Positions 46,018 through 56,793 of a stretch of 64,000 nucleotides of DNA are shown piece after piece. The DNA lies in NCBI GenBank assembly GCA_028751875.1, contig CM054140.1, forward strand, positions 26,369,646 through 26,433,645, written 5' to 3'. This DNA comes from Rapana venosa (Eukaryota; Mollusca; Gastropoda; Neogastropoda; Muricidae). A program made the position numbers and the translations under genes. A model generated the notes under the pieces. The model made no database searches. It worked only from the letters and a program-made list of their open reading frames with translations, and was not told the DNA's origin. Every line of letters begins with the position of its first letter. Positions within the stretch are counted from its first letter, which is position 1.

Positions 46018-47706
46018 CTCTTTCCGTTTTTTGTTGATTTTGCTGGTTGTTCTTGTGTTTCTACCACGTTTTCTTGCTATTAGCCTTCTGTGCGTCTTCC
46101 TCTTTTTCTATCCGTTTTTCTCTTTGCTTTTATAACCCTTTTCTTGCACGAATTCCTTTCTCTCGTACTTCTACTTGTTTCTTTGACTCCTTTTGGATTT
46201 TTGCATTTTCTTATGCTTCTAATTTCTTTTTCAGCCAACAGTTCATCTGATCTAAACAAAATGGAAACATTAAGAATGAAGGAATTCTATACACACTCTT
46301 CCGTCCTTTCATGCATCCAGGCATGTATGTCGGTATGCATACTATCTTTCTCTCAAGCAAACACACACAGACACACACACAACCCCACGTGCGGGCACAA
46401 AATAAGATAATTATTGGTTACTGCATTTCCCTCTTAACCCCACCTTTTCATATCTAGATAAGTAGGTGTTTCGCTAAAACATTGTCCCTCCTCTCTTACA
46501 ACCGAAAACATGTTTGCCCATTTCCTGTTCTTGCTCTCACACTCACTCACACAGACGACTTATCCTTAACCTCTATTATGCCCCCTTGAAACTTGAAATC
46601 TTGAATCTTCCCACATACAGCTATCCAGCCCCCTTCTTCTAACGTCCTCCCGCCCCTAAAAACGTTAAGAAACCAAAAAAGGTTTGTTTCTGTGTCACGT
46701 CTTGTACCATGATATCTACCTGCCTTTTGTGTCCACATGTAGGGCCAGGTTAAGAAATAAAGGTTAGTGTAAAGGTTAGTGTAAAGGTTAGCGTTAATTG
46801 TTAACGTTAGTAACAGGGAAAGGACTGTCAGTCAGGTGGCTTGTCTGCCTGTATGCATGCATGCATGTGGACACAATGGCACATAGACACAATGGTACCT
46901 TTTGAGACAATTATTCAGAGGTGTTCTTTAAATCACAAATCACCCCTTCTATCAACAAGCCATGGATGTTCCTGTTGCTTCACTCACTGGATTTTTTATG
47001 ACAATTTTCCAGTTCTGGAATACGCTCAGTGGTTTTTGGCAGCCTACCTTTGTCTTTAAATAAGCAGTTGAAGTGTTTTCAAAAGAACCAAATTAAGTAA
47101 ACGAAGAAACAAGCCGAAAGTTAGGTTCTGTCTTGCTAATTTCTTGCATTTCCTCATTGTTTAGTTTTCCAGCTCTGAAATCAACCATTTCAGGCCTACT
47201 ATAGTTTTTTTTAAAAACTCGCGTCTGTTTACAAAAGAACCCATGATGGAATGATGAAGGAATACAGTTATTAGCCTCAATAAAACCAGGGAAGAATAAC
47301 CTGCTCTTTTTAAGTGCTAGCCCTTTTATCTATTCTCACTTAGCTAGCCATACATATCCTACCCCTTTCTGCCAATTGACAAAAGAACCTAGTAGATAAA
47401 CTAAGGAAATAGCCTCCCCAAGAAACTAATATACAGAAAGCCTTCTCTTTTGTTTTCCAGCATTTTAGTTCTATTTCCTATAACCTAGCCACATAACCTG
47501 CCCCATATCTCCAATTCTCAATTTCCCTTTAGTGCCTTTTCTACAAAATCAACGATTCTCGTCCTCCCCCCAAAAAAACAACAAAAACAAACAAAAAAAG
47601 AACATATACACGCACATGCACATGCACATGCACACACACACACAGTGCGCACACGTTAACCCCCTTCAACCTTTTGGAGGAGTAGACTATTGTGTACCAG
47701 TGGGAA
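46018..47706. other. Sequence present only in unit A
   Basis: About 1.7 kb between CTTCCTTAAGCTC and AATAAAATTTTCGAAACC is missing from B, where the flanks are joined at about 57215. It is either a deletion in B or an insertion in A. It holds no recognisable gene. A short array of AAAGGTTAGTGT-like units occurs at 46762-46795, and CA-rich repeats occur near 46364 and 47605-47645. Confidence 0.7.
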
Positions 47707-47739
47707 TGAATAAAATTTTCGAAACCGCGTGCACACAGG

Positions 47740-48400
47740 GACTAGATTTTGGCTTGGCACTATTTGGGTGGAAATTCGTTATTTTGTATCTGTTTCGTAG
47801 CAACGTAAGTTCAAACAAAGTGTTCAAATCTGCTCTTGGAAGTAAGCTTCAACTTCAAAGTTTTACAACCCCCCCCCCCTTTCGTTTCATCACATGTACA
47901 TCTACAAAACTTGTTTTATTTGTTGCTACTTCGTTAATATAGCCTCTAGGCAATGCTTTGGTCTATTACACAGAATTCAATGCATAGTGTTGGTCTTGCT
48001 CTGTCGTTTTGAACTGAATGACAAAAATCTATCCAACTTTGCAATGAAGAGACGACTTCTGGAGACTTACTGCGCTTGTGCCAAATACCTCCTTGGAGAC
48101 TATGTCGTCTGCTAGTCCTTAATAATTGTTTTGTCCACACACTCACACGTCTGAACCGTTATTTTTCCCCGCTCAAAAATGTGTGTTTAGTTTATCACCA
48201 TTCTTAGTAAGAATACTTTCGACAGACAAGCTTGACTTTCAAGGGTTTTCATGGAGGTGTTTGTCACAGGTTGCCATTTTATCATTTTCAACAGGATGCA
48301 AAAGGTCTTGGATCTAATATTCCTGTTTGTCTTTTACATTTAAAAATCGCCAATACGAAATTCATTTAAAGCATAAAGAAAATAAGCCACCTGATAGCTG
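47740..48400. repeat. Internal repeated block, unit A copy 2
   Basis: Second, diverged version of the block at 44980-45835. It carries a 73-codon plus-strand open frame (47894-48115) retained in B (57564-57785), with CFICCYFVNIASRQCFGLL at its start. No family is recognised for it, and overlapping minus-strand frames are equally open. Confidence 0.65.
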
Positions 48401-48439
48401 TGCTGTACAACCCTGTCTTGCTCATCTTATGTATTACCT

Positions 48440-49789
48440 ATGGGGCCAATCCAATTCTCTCCTGTCCTTTCAAAACCATTGGAGAATCGCATTAATAACT
48501 GCCTATTAACTCATTTAAAAGAAAATAGTCTTACACACACCAATCAGTCTGGGTTCAGAGCAAATCACTCACAACATACTACTCTTGTAAAACTTACAGA
48601 TTAGTTAATATGAATAAAAAGGAATTTACAGTAGTTCTTTTAATAGATTTCGCAAAGACTGTTGAGGTTATTGAACACAATCTGCTAATAAGGAAACTTG
48701 TATATTACAGACTATGCTCCGATACATTACATCTTATATATTCCTTCCTTTCTAACAGACAACAAAAAATTTGTCAAGTATTTTCCCGACTTTTCTACCC
48801 AATACATTTGGTTTTCCACAGGGTTCTATTTTGGGTCCCCTATTATATTCTATTTACATTAATGATCTTCCCTTATTCAAAAACGCCTCCTGTAATTTTT
48901 TTGCAGGTATCACCACTATTGATATTAACCACTATCCATGTTAACTCGTGTGAGGCCTTTCACAATTTGCAAGAAGATATAAATGTTCTTCTGGAATGGA
49001 GTCACTTGACCAATCCAATCCAATCCAATCCAATCCTGTTGTTTATAGCCCCGTCGACCAGAGGCCATACCAGGGCTGTCACCTCGTCAAATTTTTAAAT
49101 CTCAGTTTAAGCGTGTGCAACTGTATACAGACTGAAACAGGGTATAAAACCAATTCTACTGTCGCTCCTTGTATTAACACCCTGGCCAACCATTTGGCCC
49201 TTCATCCAAATAAAACTAATGTATGCTTATTTACACAAGACAGAAACGACAGAGCCTTAATATCGATCTACCATTTCTTTATATTGGCAAAGAAAAATTT
49301 GAAGAAGTCTTGCATCACAACATTTTAGAGATAACTATCCATAACAACCTATAATGGTCTGCCCACATCGCCTCAAAAATTTAACTGTTTAAGATAAAAC
49401 AACTCCGTAACTGCATGCCAGAAACTATTTTATTCTTACATTCATACAACCATAGATTACGCATCCACTCTGTGGGACTTAGCAATAATTTGCTTAAATT
49501 AATGGTGAGGGTGCATAAAAGCGCCTTAAGGCTTATCCTAAACAAATCGTCATCCTTAACAGTTGCTGACTATTCAAATATTAATAGTCTTCCCCTAAAG
49601 CCCAAGCTTTCTTCAATAAAGGAGTTTTGATGCATATAGAGATGGAACATCTTTATTTTGTAGCCTTTTCACAGTAAATGATTTTAGACACTCTCATTTG
49701 ATCAGTCTACCCCTACCTAAGATTACTCTATTTAAATCAAGCCTAGCATATTCTGAGGGCTGGCTATGGAATAGGTTTCCATCCAAGTT
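48440..49789 (+). mobile_element. CR1-superfamily LINE fossil, unit A, with nested tail
   Basis: Plus-strand fragments recall a CR1-type reverse transcriptase: an IDFAKTVEVIEHNLL palm segment (48640), SFLSNRQQK (48750), the degraded substrate-loop region near 48820-48860 and the catalytic region disrupted. The C-terminal segment has SALRLILNKSSSLTVADYS (49530) and SSLAYSEGWLWNRFPSKL (49740). Frames are broken many times. It is interrupted at 49011-49196 by an I/Nimb-type tail insertion. Clade assignment is tentative. Confidence 0.7.
49011..49196 (-). mobile_element. I/Nimb-type LINE tail nested in a CR1-type LINE, unit A
   Basis: Four AATCC units followed by the GTTTATAGCCCCGTCGACCA block through GTCGCTCCTTGTATTAACA and CCTGGCCAACCA. 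The host RT text resumes with TTGGCCCTTCATCC. It predates the 10-kb duplication because B carries it at the same place. Confidence 0.85.
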
Positions 49790-49975
49790 GATCCAATCCA
49801 ATCCAATTGTTTATAGCCCCGCCGACCACAGAGGCCATACCAGGGCTGTCAGCTCGTCAACTTTTAAATCTCAGATTAAAACTGTGCAATTTTATACAGA
49901 TTAAAAAGGGGTATAAAACCAACTCTACCGTCCTTGTATCAATGCCCTGGTCAACCATAAGGGTTTTTAATGTCT
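49790..49975 (-). mobile_element. I/Nimb-type LINE tail, unit A
   Basis: GATCCAATCCAATCC leads into GTTTATAGCCCCGCCGACCA and continues to TCAACCATAAGGG. It sits at the junction between two LINE fossils. The equivalent is at 59497 in B. Confidence 0.85.
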
Positions 49976-50551
49976 GAAATCTATGTACTTTTCATTGATT
50001 TCATGTGTGCGAGTAAATTGTGAACTTACAGAATTCGATTGTCCATTCGGAGTCAGACAAGGCTGTGTGTTGTCCCCTACAATCTTTTCTGCTTATTTAA
50101 ATCAACCAGCCACATAGACGCTGGGAAAACATGGCATTCAACTTTTACCAGGTCTAATGGAAGTGTTAATACTACTTTTTGATGACGATGTAGCATTATT
50201 GTCAACAACTGCTGGTAGTCTACAAAATCAGCTTAATGTACCATATAGGTGTTGTATTGAGATGAAACTAAATGAAAACACTGGGGAAAAAATGATATTC
50301 TGAAAAAGAGGATATTTCAGTCGATATGAGCAATGGTATTTCAATGATAAAAAGCTAGACGTAATTAATAGTTATTGTTCTTTAGGCTTTCAGTTTAGAA
50401 CAATGCTTAGTATGAAGAGGCACTAAGCACTTAGTAACTAAGGGTAAGAAAGCAGTTGTGCAATTGAAGAGAGCTTCTCAAAAGTATAAAGAAAGTACTA
50501 CAAATACTTTGAAGAGTTTTGATGCAAAAATGCAGCCTACCCTGCTCTATT

Positions 50552-50856
50552 TGTCTGAAATATAGGAGTTATCGAAATTAGATCACGTGGAATGGTCTAT
50601 GGCGATTTAGGACGTTACCCTCTGTATGTCAATGTCTCCCTTATACTGATTTAGATTACTGCAAATGTGTACAGAAAGATTGCTGTACAAGGCATAACAA
50701 ATGTCTGAAATATAGGAGTTATCGAAATTGGAATGGTCTATGGCGATTTAGGACGTTACCCTCTGTATGTCAATTCCTTTGTCTCCCTTATACTGATTTA
50801 GATTACTGCAAATGTGTACAGAAAGATTGCGGTACAAGGCATACCAAATGCTGCTT
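50552..50856 (+). repeat. 150-bp tandem duplication inside unit A LINE fossil
   Basis: TGTCTGAAATATAGG starts at 50552 and again at 50702, and the following about 145 bases match with a few differences (for example TGCTGTACAAGG against TGCGGTACAAGG). B has only one version at 60268-60500, so this small duplication arose in A, or was lost from B, after the large duplication. Confidence 0.9.
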
Positions 50857-51078
50857 GAACTAGACAGAACTGGACAATATTGCTGGGTTTCCTAAGTCAG
50901 GGCAGTTTTGTGTGAAATGTTTAATTTTGGTTAATTGCAGCAAGATGTAGGTGATATCAAAATGTTTTTGAGACTAAAAAAATTAGTGATTTTCTTATCC
51001 AAGAATGGACAGGCACAATAAGAGATGGTAAATGGTACGACTGTTACCGGTCATGTAAAACATTGCTCGAAAAAGAGA

Positions 51079-51122
51079 AATAATAATAATAATATATGGA
51101 ATTTATATAGCGCTGAATCTTT
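51079..51122 (-). mobile_element. Very short L2/SINE tail insertion in unit A
   Basis: AATAATAATAATATATGG and TTTATATAGCGCTGAATC are the reverse complement of the shared LINE/SINE tail. B lacks it at the equivalent site (about 60720), so the roughly 40-bp insertion postdates the large duplication. Confidence 0.8.
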
Positions 51123-52025
51123 TAATATCTATACAATGTTGATACATTTTGTTTAAGGTTTTAGGGTTTCAATGTTCTGCCACTGAATGAAAATGTACAC
51201 GGCTTTCATTAATTGCAGAAGAAAGCATATCCATTTTTCAGGACAGTAAGGGAAGATGAACAGCATTTCCTTTTTGTTTGCCCTATATACTCCCATTTAT
51301 GGGCCAAATTCCTGAAGGAGTTAGAACCCACATTCACTGGTTGCTTACTGGTCACACCTCCTCATGAAATGTATAAAATGTCGAGTTACATTTTCCATTC
51401 AGTTAAAGGATAAAGCACTTGTGTAATATCTTTTTCAAAATGAATGAGTTTGGTATGACGTGTGAAGCGATTGCTTGTATGTGTTGCTGTTTAAATGGCG
51501 TTTACTTGGGGGAAAAAAAGCTTGATGTGTATTACTGTTTAAACGGAGTTTATGGGTTAAAACATGTGGCTTGATGTTTGATGCCGTTTAACGGTGTTTG
51601 TTAAAACATATTTTTCGCGCGTGTGTGTGCACGCGCGCAGGCGCATATATGTTTCTCATGTTGACTTGATTAAAGCCGAAATATTGATGAGATGGAGATA
51701 ACAACTGGGTCAATGGTGATAATGATGATACTTTGTGCCTTGCAAACAACTATCTGTATGGTAAAATGTAGACAGTGACTATGCGGATATGCGTGTCAAC
51801 CCCCTTCCCCAAAAAACCCACCACCACCAACAATAGAATCCCCACCACCCTCTTGTTTTTGTTGTCTTGTGGTCTTCTTTCTCCTTGTGTATATTTTGGT
51901 ATCTATGTGTGTGTGTATTCATTTGTATCATAAGCTTTTGTTCTTGCAGTGTTTTCTTTTCATTTTGAGGGCTGGATGAAAAATCTTAGTAACTTTTATC
52001 ACCCTCGTGTAATAGAATTGCGTTT

Positions 52026-52265
52026 GCGTTTGTTTATAGCCCCACCGACCACAGGAGGTCATATCAGGACTGTCACCTTGTACAATTTTAAACCCCAGAA
52101 TAAAACTGTGCTACTATATACAGATTAAAACGGATTATCAAATCAATTTTACTTCCGTTTCTTGTATCAACGCCCTGGTCAACAATAAGGGTCAACCCTG
52201 GACTGGCACCACATCAACCACACATAAAAGGATATAAAACGATAGGAAAAAAACAGAAAAAACCC
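52026..52265 (-). mobile_element. I/Nimb-type LINE 3' UTR fragment, unit A
   Basis: GTTTATAGCCCCACCGACCA, then CAGGAGGTCATATCAGG, AACGCCCTGGTCAACAATAA and CACATCAACCACACATAAAA. The AATCC tail repeat is missing. Paired with 61624-61880. Confidence 0.85.
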
Positions 52266-52899
52266 TTGAAATACTTACCAAAAGACACAGTGTAGGCCTA
52301 CCAAAATGCAATACAGAATTATGTCGTAAATCTTCAATTCCTTCACTACTAACCACTGGAATTCTTTACCCGATTATATATATATATTTTTTTTTAAACC
52401 AGTAACTCCTCAAACCAGTTAAAACGGTATTTGTCAGCTGAAGATGCTGTGGTGCCCATCTACTTTTATTTTGTTGAGACGAGGGAGCAAGTAATTCACT
52501 GTCGCTACACCTTTGAATTTGTGACTTGAAGACGGACATGTCTAATCATCACATAGAGAACGATCCAGTCTGTGATTGTGGCAATGCTCTATAGACAGCT
52601 GATTTCTAGTTGCTTTACCATCCACACTATAATCATGGTCGTATAAATACAACATCGACCCTGTATCCCAACCATATAGTTATGTGTCCATATTCTTGCA
52701 GGCAACACTGACCTTCCACATGGAACAAATACCTTTATCTTCAAAAATGTTATCGATTTATTATTATTTTTTAATTCAAAGTGTTTTTGTATGTCAGATC
52801 AATACACATAAGTATAGTACGGTTACTACAGTGTACTCAATGTTTAACTTTTGGATGGCTCAGCATTTCTGTTTCCACTAACCTCTCTCGACTTTGTTG
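52266..52899. other. Unit A sequence, nothing recognised
   Basis: AT-rich stretch with a TA/T-run at 52375-52396. It is mirrored in B at 61881-62481. No gene is recognised. Confidence 0.4.
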
Positions 52900-53321
52900 T
52901 AAACGATTCCAATCCAATATTTTTGTTTATAGCCCCACCGACCCACAGAGGCCGTATCAGGGCTGTCACCTCGTCAAATTTGAAACCTCAGATTTAAACC
53001 GCAGACGAACACAGGATATAAAACCAACTCTACTACTGTCATTCCTTGTATCATCGCCCTGTCAACCACAGGGTTCAACCCAGGACAGGCACCGCGTCAT
53101 GGGGAAAACCACATCAACCACACAAATACCGAGATAAACCAAAACCAGACTTCTTAAAAGAACCTTGCTCTTCGTGACCAACTGTAACACTTTCACTCGT
53201 ATCAGACGGGAAAAGCCTGATTCTCTCAGGCCGTCAAAAATGGTGTCTGGTGGAGCATCACGAAAAAGTTTCTTTAGGGAGTCTGCAGTAAAATTAATGC
53301 TTGTGCCCAAAATCCTGGTAA
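52900..53321 (-). mobile_element. I/Nimb-type LINE 3' end with ORF2 C-terminus, unit A
   Basis: It begins with ATTCCAATCCAATA and the 3'-UTR block. The minus frame from 53310 carries a DTIFDGLRESGFSRLI-like end of ORF2 before the 3' UTR. Five-prime truncation is near 53321, where the neighbouring SINE starts. Confidence 0.85.
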
Positions 53322-53612
53322 AGGTAAAGGAGTCCCATAACCTATAAGGTCGCAGGGAAGCGAGGTATCAGAGACCTCAACTTCTCCAGGGGCCAGCATA
53401 TTGAGGGCGGCGCCCATCTCCTCTCCCTCGCTGCTTTACCTTCCCTGACCCTAAAGAGGCAGGTTTCCATTTACAGCTGGGTGAACTGGGGGACTGTACT
53501 GAAGCCGAGGCGCGCAAAATGTCATCCATCCGAGTGGTAACCACGCTCGATGCTGCTTAACCTTAGCTGGGGAAAGCGAGTACTCTGATCACAGAGCTAT
53601 CTGTTCCCGGAA
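53322..53612 (-). mobile_element. SINE with tRNA-like and 5S-like head, copy 3 (unit A)
   Basis: The best-preserved copy: GGTAAAGGTAAAGGAGTCCC at the tail side, the CATTTACAGCTGGGTGAACT body, and a head with GATGCTGCTTAACCTTAGCT and ATCACAGAGCTATCTGTTCC (plus-strand text). The repeated GGTAAA at its left end is the simple-sequence tail, CTTTAC-type on the minus strand. It abuts the LINE 5' truncation point. Confidence 0.85.
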
Positions 53613-53784
53613 AACAACAGATATTTTGTTATATCATCTCCCCTACCTTTCTCTCTCCCCTTAGGCTTTCTCTTCTGTCTTCGTGGCTGACTGGACAGGC
53701 ATAGTATGGTAATATTCTGGCACTGTCACAAGGACGAATCCTGTTAAGGACATTCGGTATGCTTTGGTAACATCTCACAGTGGC

Positions 53785-54000
53785 CGATTTTCTATCTATC
53801 TATCTATCTGTCCCGTAGTCTGACGACCGTGGGGGCACCCTCAAAGACTCAACAACCAGTTCCCTCCATTCCTCTTTCTGTTCTGCCTTTCTCATGGTTT
53901 TGTTCAGTTCTAGGCCTGTCCATTCGCTGATGTTATCCTCCCAGCTCTTCCTTGGTCTGCCTCTTCTTCTTCCTTAAGAAAGAGGAAGAAGGACGATTTT
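53785..54000 (-). mobile_element. RTE-like LINE 3' fragment specific to unit A, with target duplication
   Basis: CGATTTT at 53785-53791 is repeated at 53994-54000 and encloses 202 bp missing from B (63340). On the minus strand the insert encodes a C-terminal segment of the NISEWTGLELNKTM type, typical of RTE-like ORF ends, and finishes in a (GATA)n tail (complement of 53792-53808). The 7-bp duplication and one-sided presence make it a clear retrotransposition after the large duplication. Confidence 0.85.
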
Positions 54001-54564
54001 ACACTGGATATATCTCCAGTGTGGCTAAGCTTAAAATATAAATTTGGTAAAAAATACACATTGAGAAAAGTATTGATATACACAACAACAAAAATGACAA
54101 ATATCCATACACATAGCGACGAATATCCATCTTGGAAAATATGTGTTCATAATTTAAAAAAACAAAACAAAATGAATGTCTTACCTTGTTCATTACAGGC
54201 GAAGTCGTGATGGCTTTGGCAAATGGAGACAAATGAAACAAATGATGCGTATTCTCTGACATGCCCAACAATTCTCCTTCTCGACCTTGTAGTTCAGATT
54301 AACTGTTCGAACCCGATCGTTTGGACGCAAAAATCTCCCCATTGGTGAACCTTAACTCCACACCTTGTGAGATTTTCATTCAAGCAAAACAGAAAGAAAA
54401 ATAGATTTGTGCGCAGACAACACACACATTATAGGGTAAAGCAACCTCTTAAGATGTCCAACATTGTCCTGAACTTGTCTAATATAGATTAAGCTCTGAT
54501 CAAAATGACTACTGTCCTTGGGCCCCAAAGTTTGTCCCACGCCTATGAATTTTAACCTCGATCA

Positions 54565-54852
54565 CTTACAAGATGTGCCGGAGGGGTGCAGGCAAGTCCA
54601 CTGAGGGAACTTCACTTCAACCCAGAAACAGAAAGAACTCCCAAATTTTGCAAGCCCACAGCCTACACCCCACATGTAGGTAGAGATGAAGCACTGGACA
54701 GCTACTGCAGTACTCTCCAACAACGCATAGCCAAAAACAACAACACGAAAGTCTATCAAATAATCATGGCAAAGAAAGATGTGTTGGACTATAAGCAAAT
54801 ACCTGAAATACCCGCTACATGGACAACGCAGCAAAGCAACCAAACTTTTTAA
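54565..54852 (+). other. Unassigned open frame shared by both duplication units (unit B copy)
   Basis: Counterpart of 43642-43926, with one substitution (Gly to Ala in CKPTAYTPHVGRDE) over the shared stretch. The frames then diverge after KQIPEI. Family unknown. Confidence 0.35.
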
Positions 54853-55312
54853 GTGGGGGATATTACAGTGGACGAACTTAATGAAGACATGTGCTTCCTT
54901 TTTTTTCTTCCTAAAAAGCTGGGGTCAGGGGGAACCCCTCCCCCCCAAAAGCTGAACCCCCTCCCCTTTTCTTTTTAAATGTAGACAAACTTTCTCATTA
55001 AACATCATTATGTGAAAATATTTAAGATCCCCTTATTGTCTAAAAATAACCACAAAGTGTTGGCAGCATTGTTGTGTGAGCCCGAGCAGGAAGTCTTTCA
55101 ACTTGTATGGGATTGTGAGCACAGGCCTCAAGACTTTTCCCCATTTACATATGTATAGGGTTCATATAGACCTCTCAGAATAAAATTCAACGAGTTTTCA
55201 AGATTTTTAACACATTATTCCGTGTGATTCATGTAGTATTACATTTGTGGCCTGCACATGCCAAGATTATGATAGATTGTCACCCAAAACAACTATAAAT
55301 ATATACGCATAT

Positions 55313-55314
55313 CA

Positions 55315-55346
<32 letters not shown>
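55313..55346. repeat. (GT)n microsatellite, expanded in unit B
   Basis: A clean GT run; the equivalent in A (44405-44433) is interrupted and differs in length. Confidence 0.85.
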
Positions 55347-55349
<3 letters not shown>

Positions 55350-55844
55350 CGTGCGCGAGCGGTGATGGGGTTTCAAATCTACTCACAAATGATTAAAATA
55401 GCAGTCTTGTCTTACCTAATTTGTTTTTAGACGGGAAAGTATCACTATACCGTTTAATTTGGCAATAAACTAATAACTGGATGAATGCACATTGTGTGTG
55501 TACCTGTGTGCTGTGAGGAGAGATTGTTTCACTTACAATACTTTTAAGCATATCTTGAGTTACCCTCAAATTTGTAAGCCACGTTTGTATTGGTATTGGT
55601 TTGACCGTTTCAAGTAAAAATGGTTTTTTTTTAGTTTTAAATTCAATAACACAAATCTATGAAGTTCACAACCGTCTCTTAATAAAGTTGGATGGCACAT
55701 CTACAGATTTTAGTCAGCAAAAAGAATGCTGCACTCAAGACAAAATGTCCACATGTGGAAACCAAAAGGACAACGATCACTCGTCTCGATCATGTCGGTT
55801 TTTTTAAGTACAAATTCTGCGAGTAATTTCATTTAGATGGGAGT

Positions 55845-56762
55845 GTTCAGTGCCAGTGGTATCCAATTTTGTCACCTTGTATCTGTTTCATAGCAGCTTG
55901 AGTCCAAACAAAGTGCCAAATCTTGGACCACCTGGGCTCATAAAAGTTGGCTTCAGCTTTAAACTCCTGCCAACCATTGCCTGCAAGAAAATGCGTTTTA
56001 CCACAGGCACAGCGAAAACACTACTTCGTTTGTTGCTACTTCTTTAATCTAGCCTTAGAGCTCGGCTTCTGTCAGTTATGGGGCATTTAATGTAAAGCTC
56101 TCTTTTCTTACTTGCTTTATTGTTTGTAACTCGACACTCTAGGCTAAAATATAACTAGCACGACTGATGGACGGACGACTCCACAGACTGACTGTCCACG
56201 TACCAACATTATTCAGTAATTACTTTCCTTGGACAATCTGTCTGTTCTTCCCTGTCTGTTTGTCCACACACTTGCACGCATTTGAACTTTAATCAGCTTG
56301 GTTGTTTTGTTGTTGGGTTTTTTGGGCGAGGCAAAAATATATCCTCAGTTTATTGTCATCGTTAATGAGAATACTTTCCATTGACAACACTTGATTTTCC
56401 TGTGTTTTTGAGAGAGCGTTTGTTGCAGGTTGTTATTTTGGTCATTTTAATAATAATAATAATGTATGGAATTTATATAGCGCTGAATCTTGTAAAGCAA
56501 CAAATCAAAGCGCTCAGATTTTATTTCATACCACTTTAAGTCACGGCAGATTTCTCTCCGTGAAATTCGGGCTGCTCTCCCCGGGGAGAGCGGGAGAACG
56601 CGTCGCCACTTAGCGCTGCGCCACCCTTTCACCCTTTTTTTTTTTCTGCAGCTGTATTTGTTTCCCTATCAGAGTGGCTTTTTTCTAAGAACTTTGCCAG
56701 GGACAACTCTCTTGTTGCCGTGGGTTTTTTTACGTGCGCTAAATAATTACGTGTAACACACG

Positions 56763-56793
<31 letters not shown>

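Larger units (their letters stand above)
49976..51420 (+). mobile_element. LINE reverse-transcriptase fossil of uncertain clade, unit A
   Basis: Fragments in several frames preserve a GVRQGCVLSP-like region (near 50052), an LLFDDDVALLST-type catalytic region (50172), RGTKHLVTKGKKAVVQLKR (50422) and a C-terminal HFLFVCPIYSHLWAKF (51257). The same motifs are better preserved in B, where 142 codons are open (59867-60295). The first aspartate-preceding alanine of the canonical ADD motif reads as Asp here. It is non-functional. Confidence 0.75.
43429..54353 (+). repeat. Tandem duplication, unit A
   Basis: The left unit of a direct tandem duplication. Matching landmarks in A and B, in the same order, are: the ORF at 43663/54586, TG tract 44405/55317, C-run 45881/57080, LINE fragment 48610/58285, LINE tails 49011/58666 and 49790/59497, RT fragment 50150/59867, LINE tails 52026/61624 and 52900/62482, and SINE 53322/62894. 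Similarity is high throughout, apart from insertions and deletions. The unit ends GGTGAACCTT at the A/B junction. It is about 1.4 kb longer than B, chiefly because of sequence at 46018-47706. Confidence 0.93.

Noticed and set aside
46762..46795. Telomere-like interstitial repeat
   Set aside because: Units resemble AAAGGTTAGTGT, not TTAGGG, and there are only about three.
47894..48115. 73-codon open frame as a host gene
   Set aside because: Retained in both units but short, without a recognised family, and overlapped by an equally long minus-strand frame; kept only as part of the repeated block.
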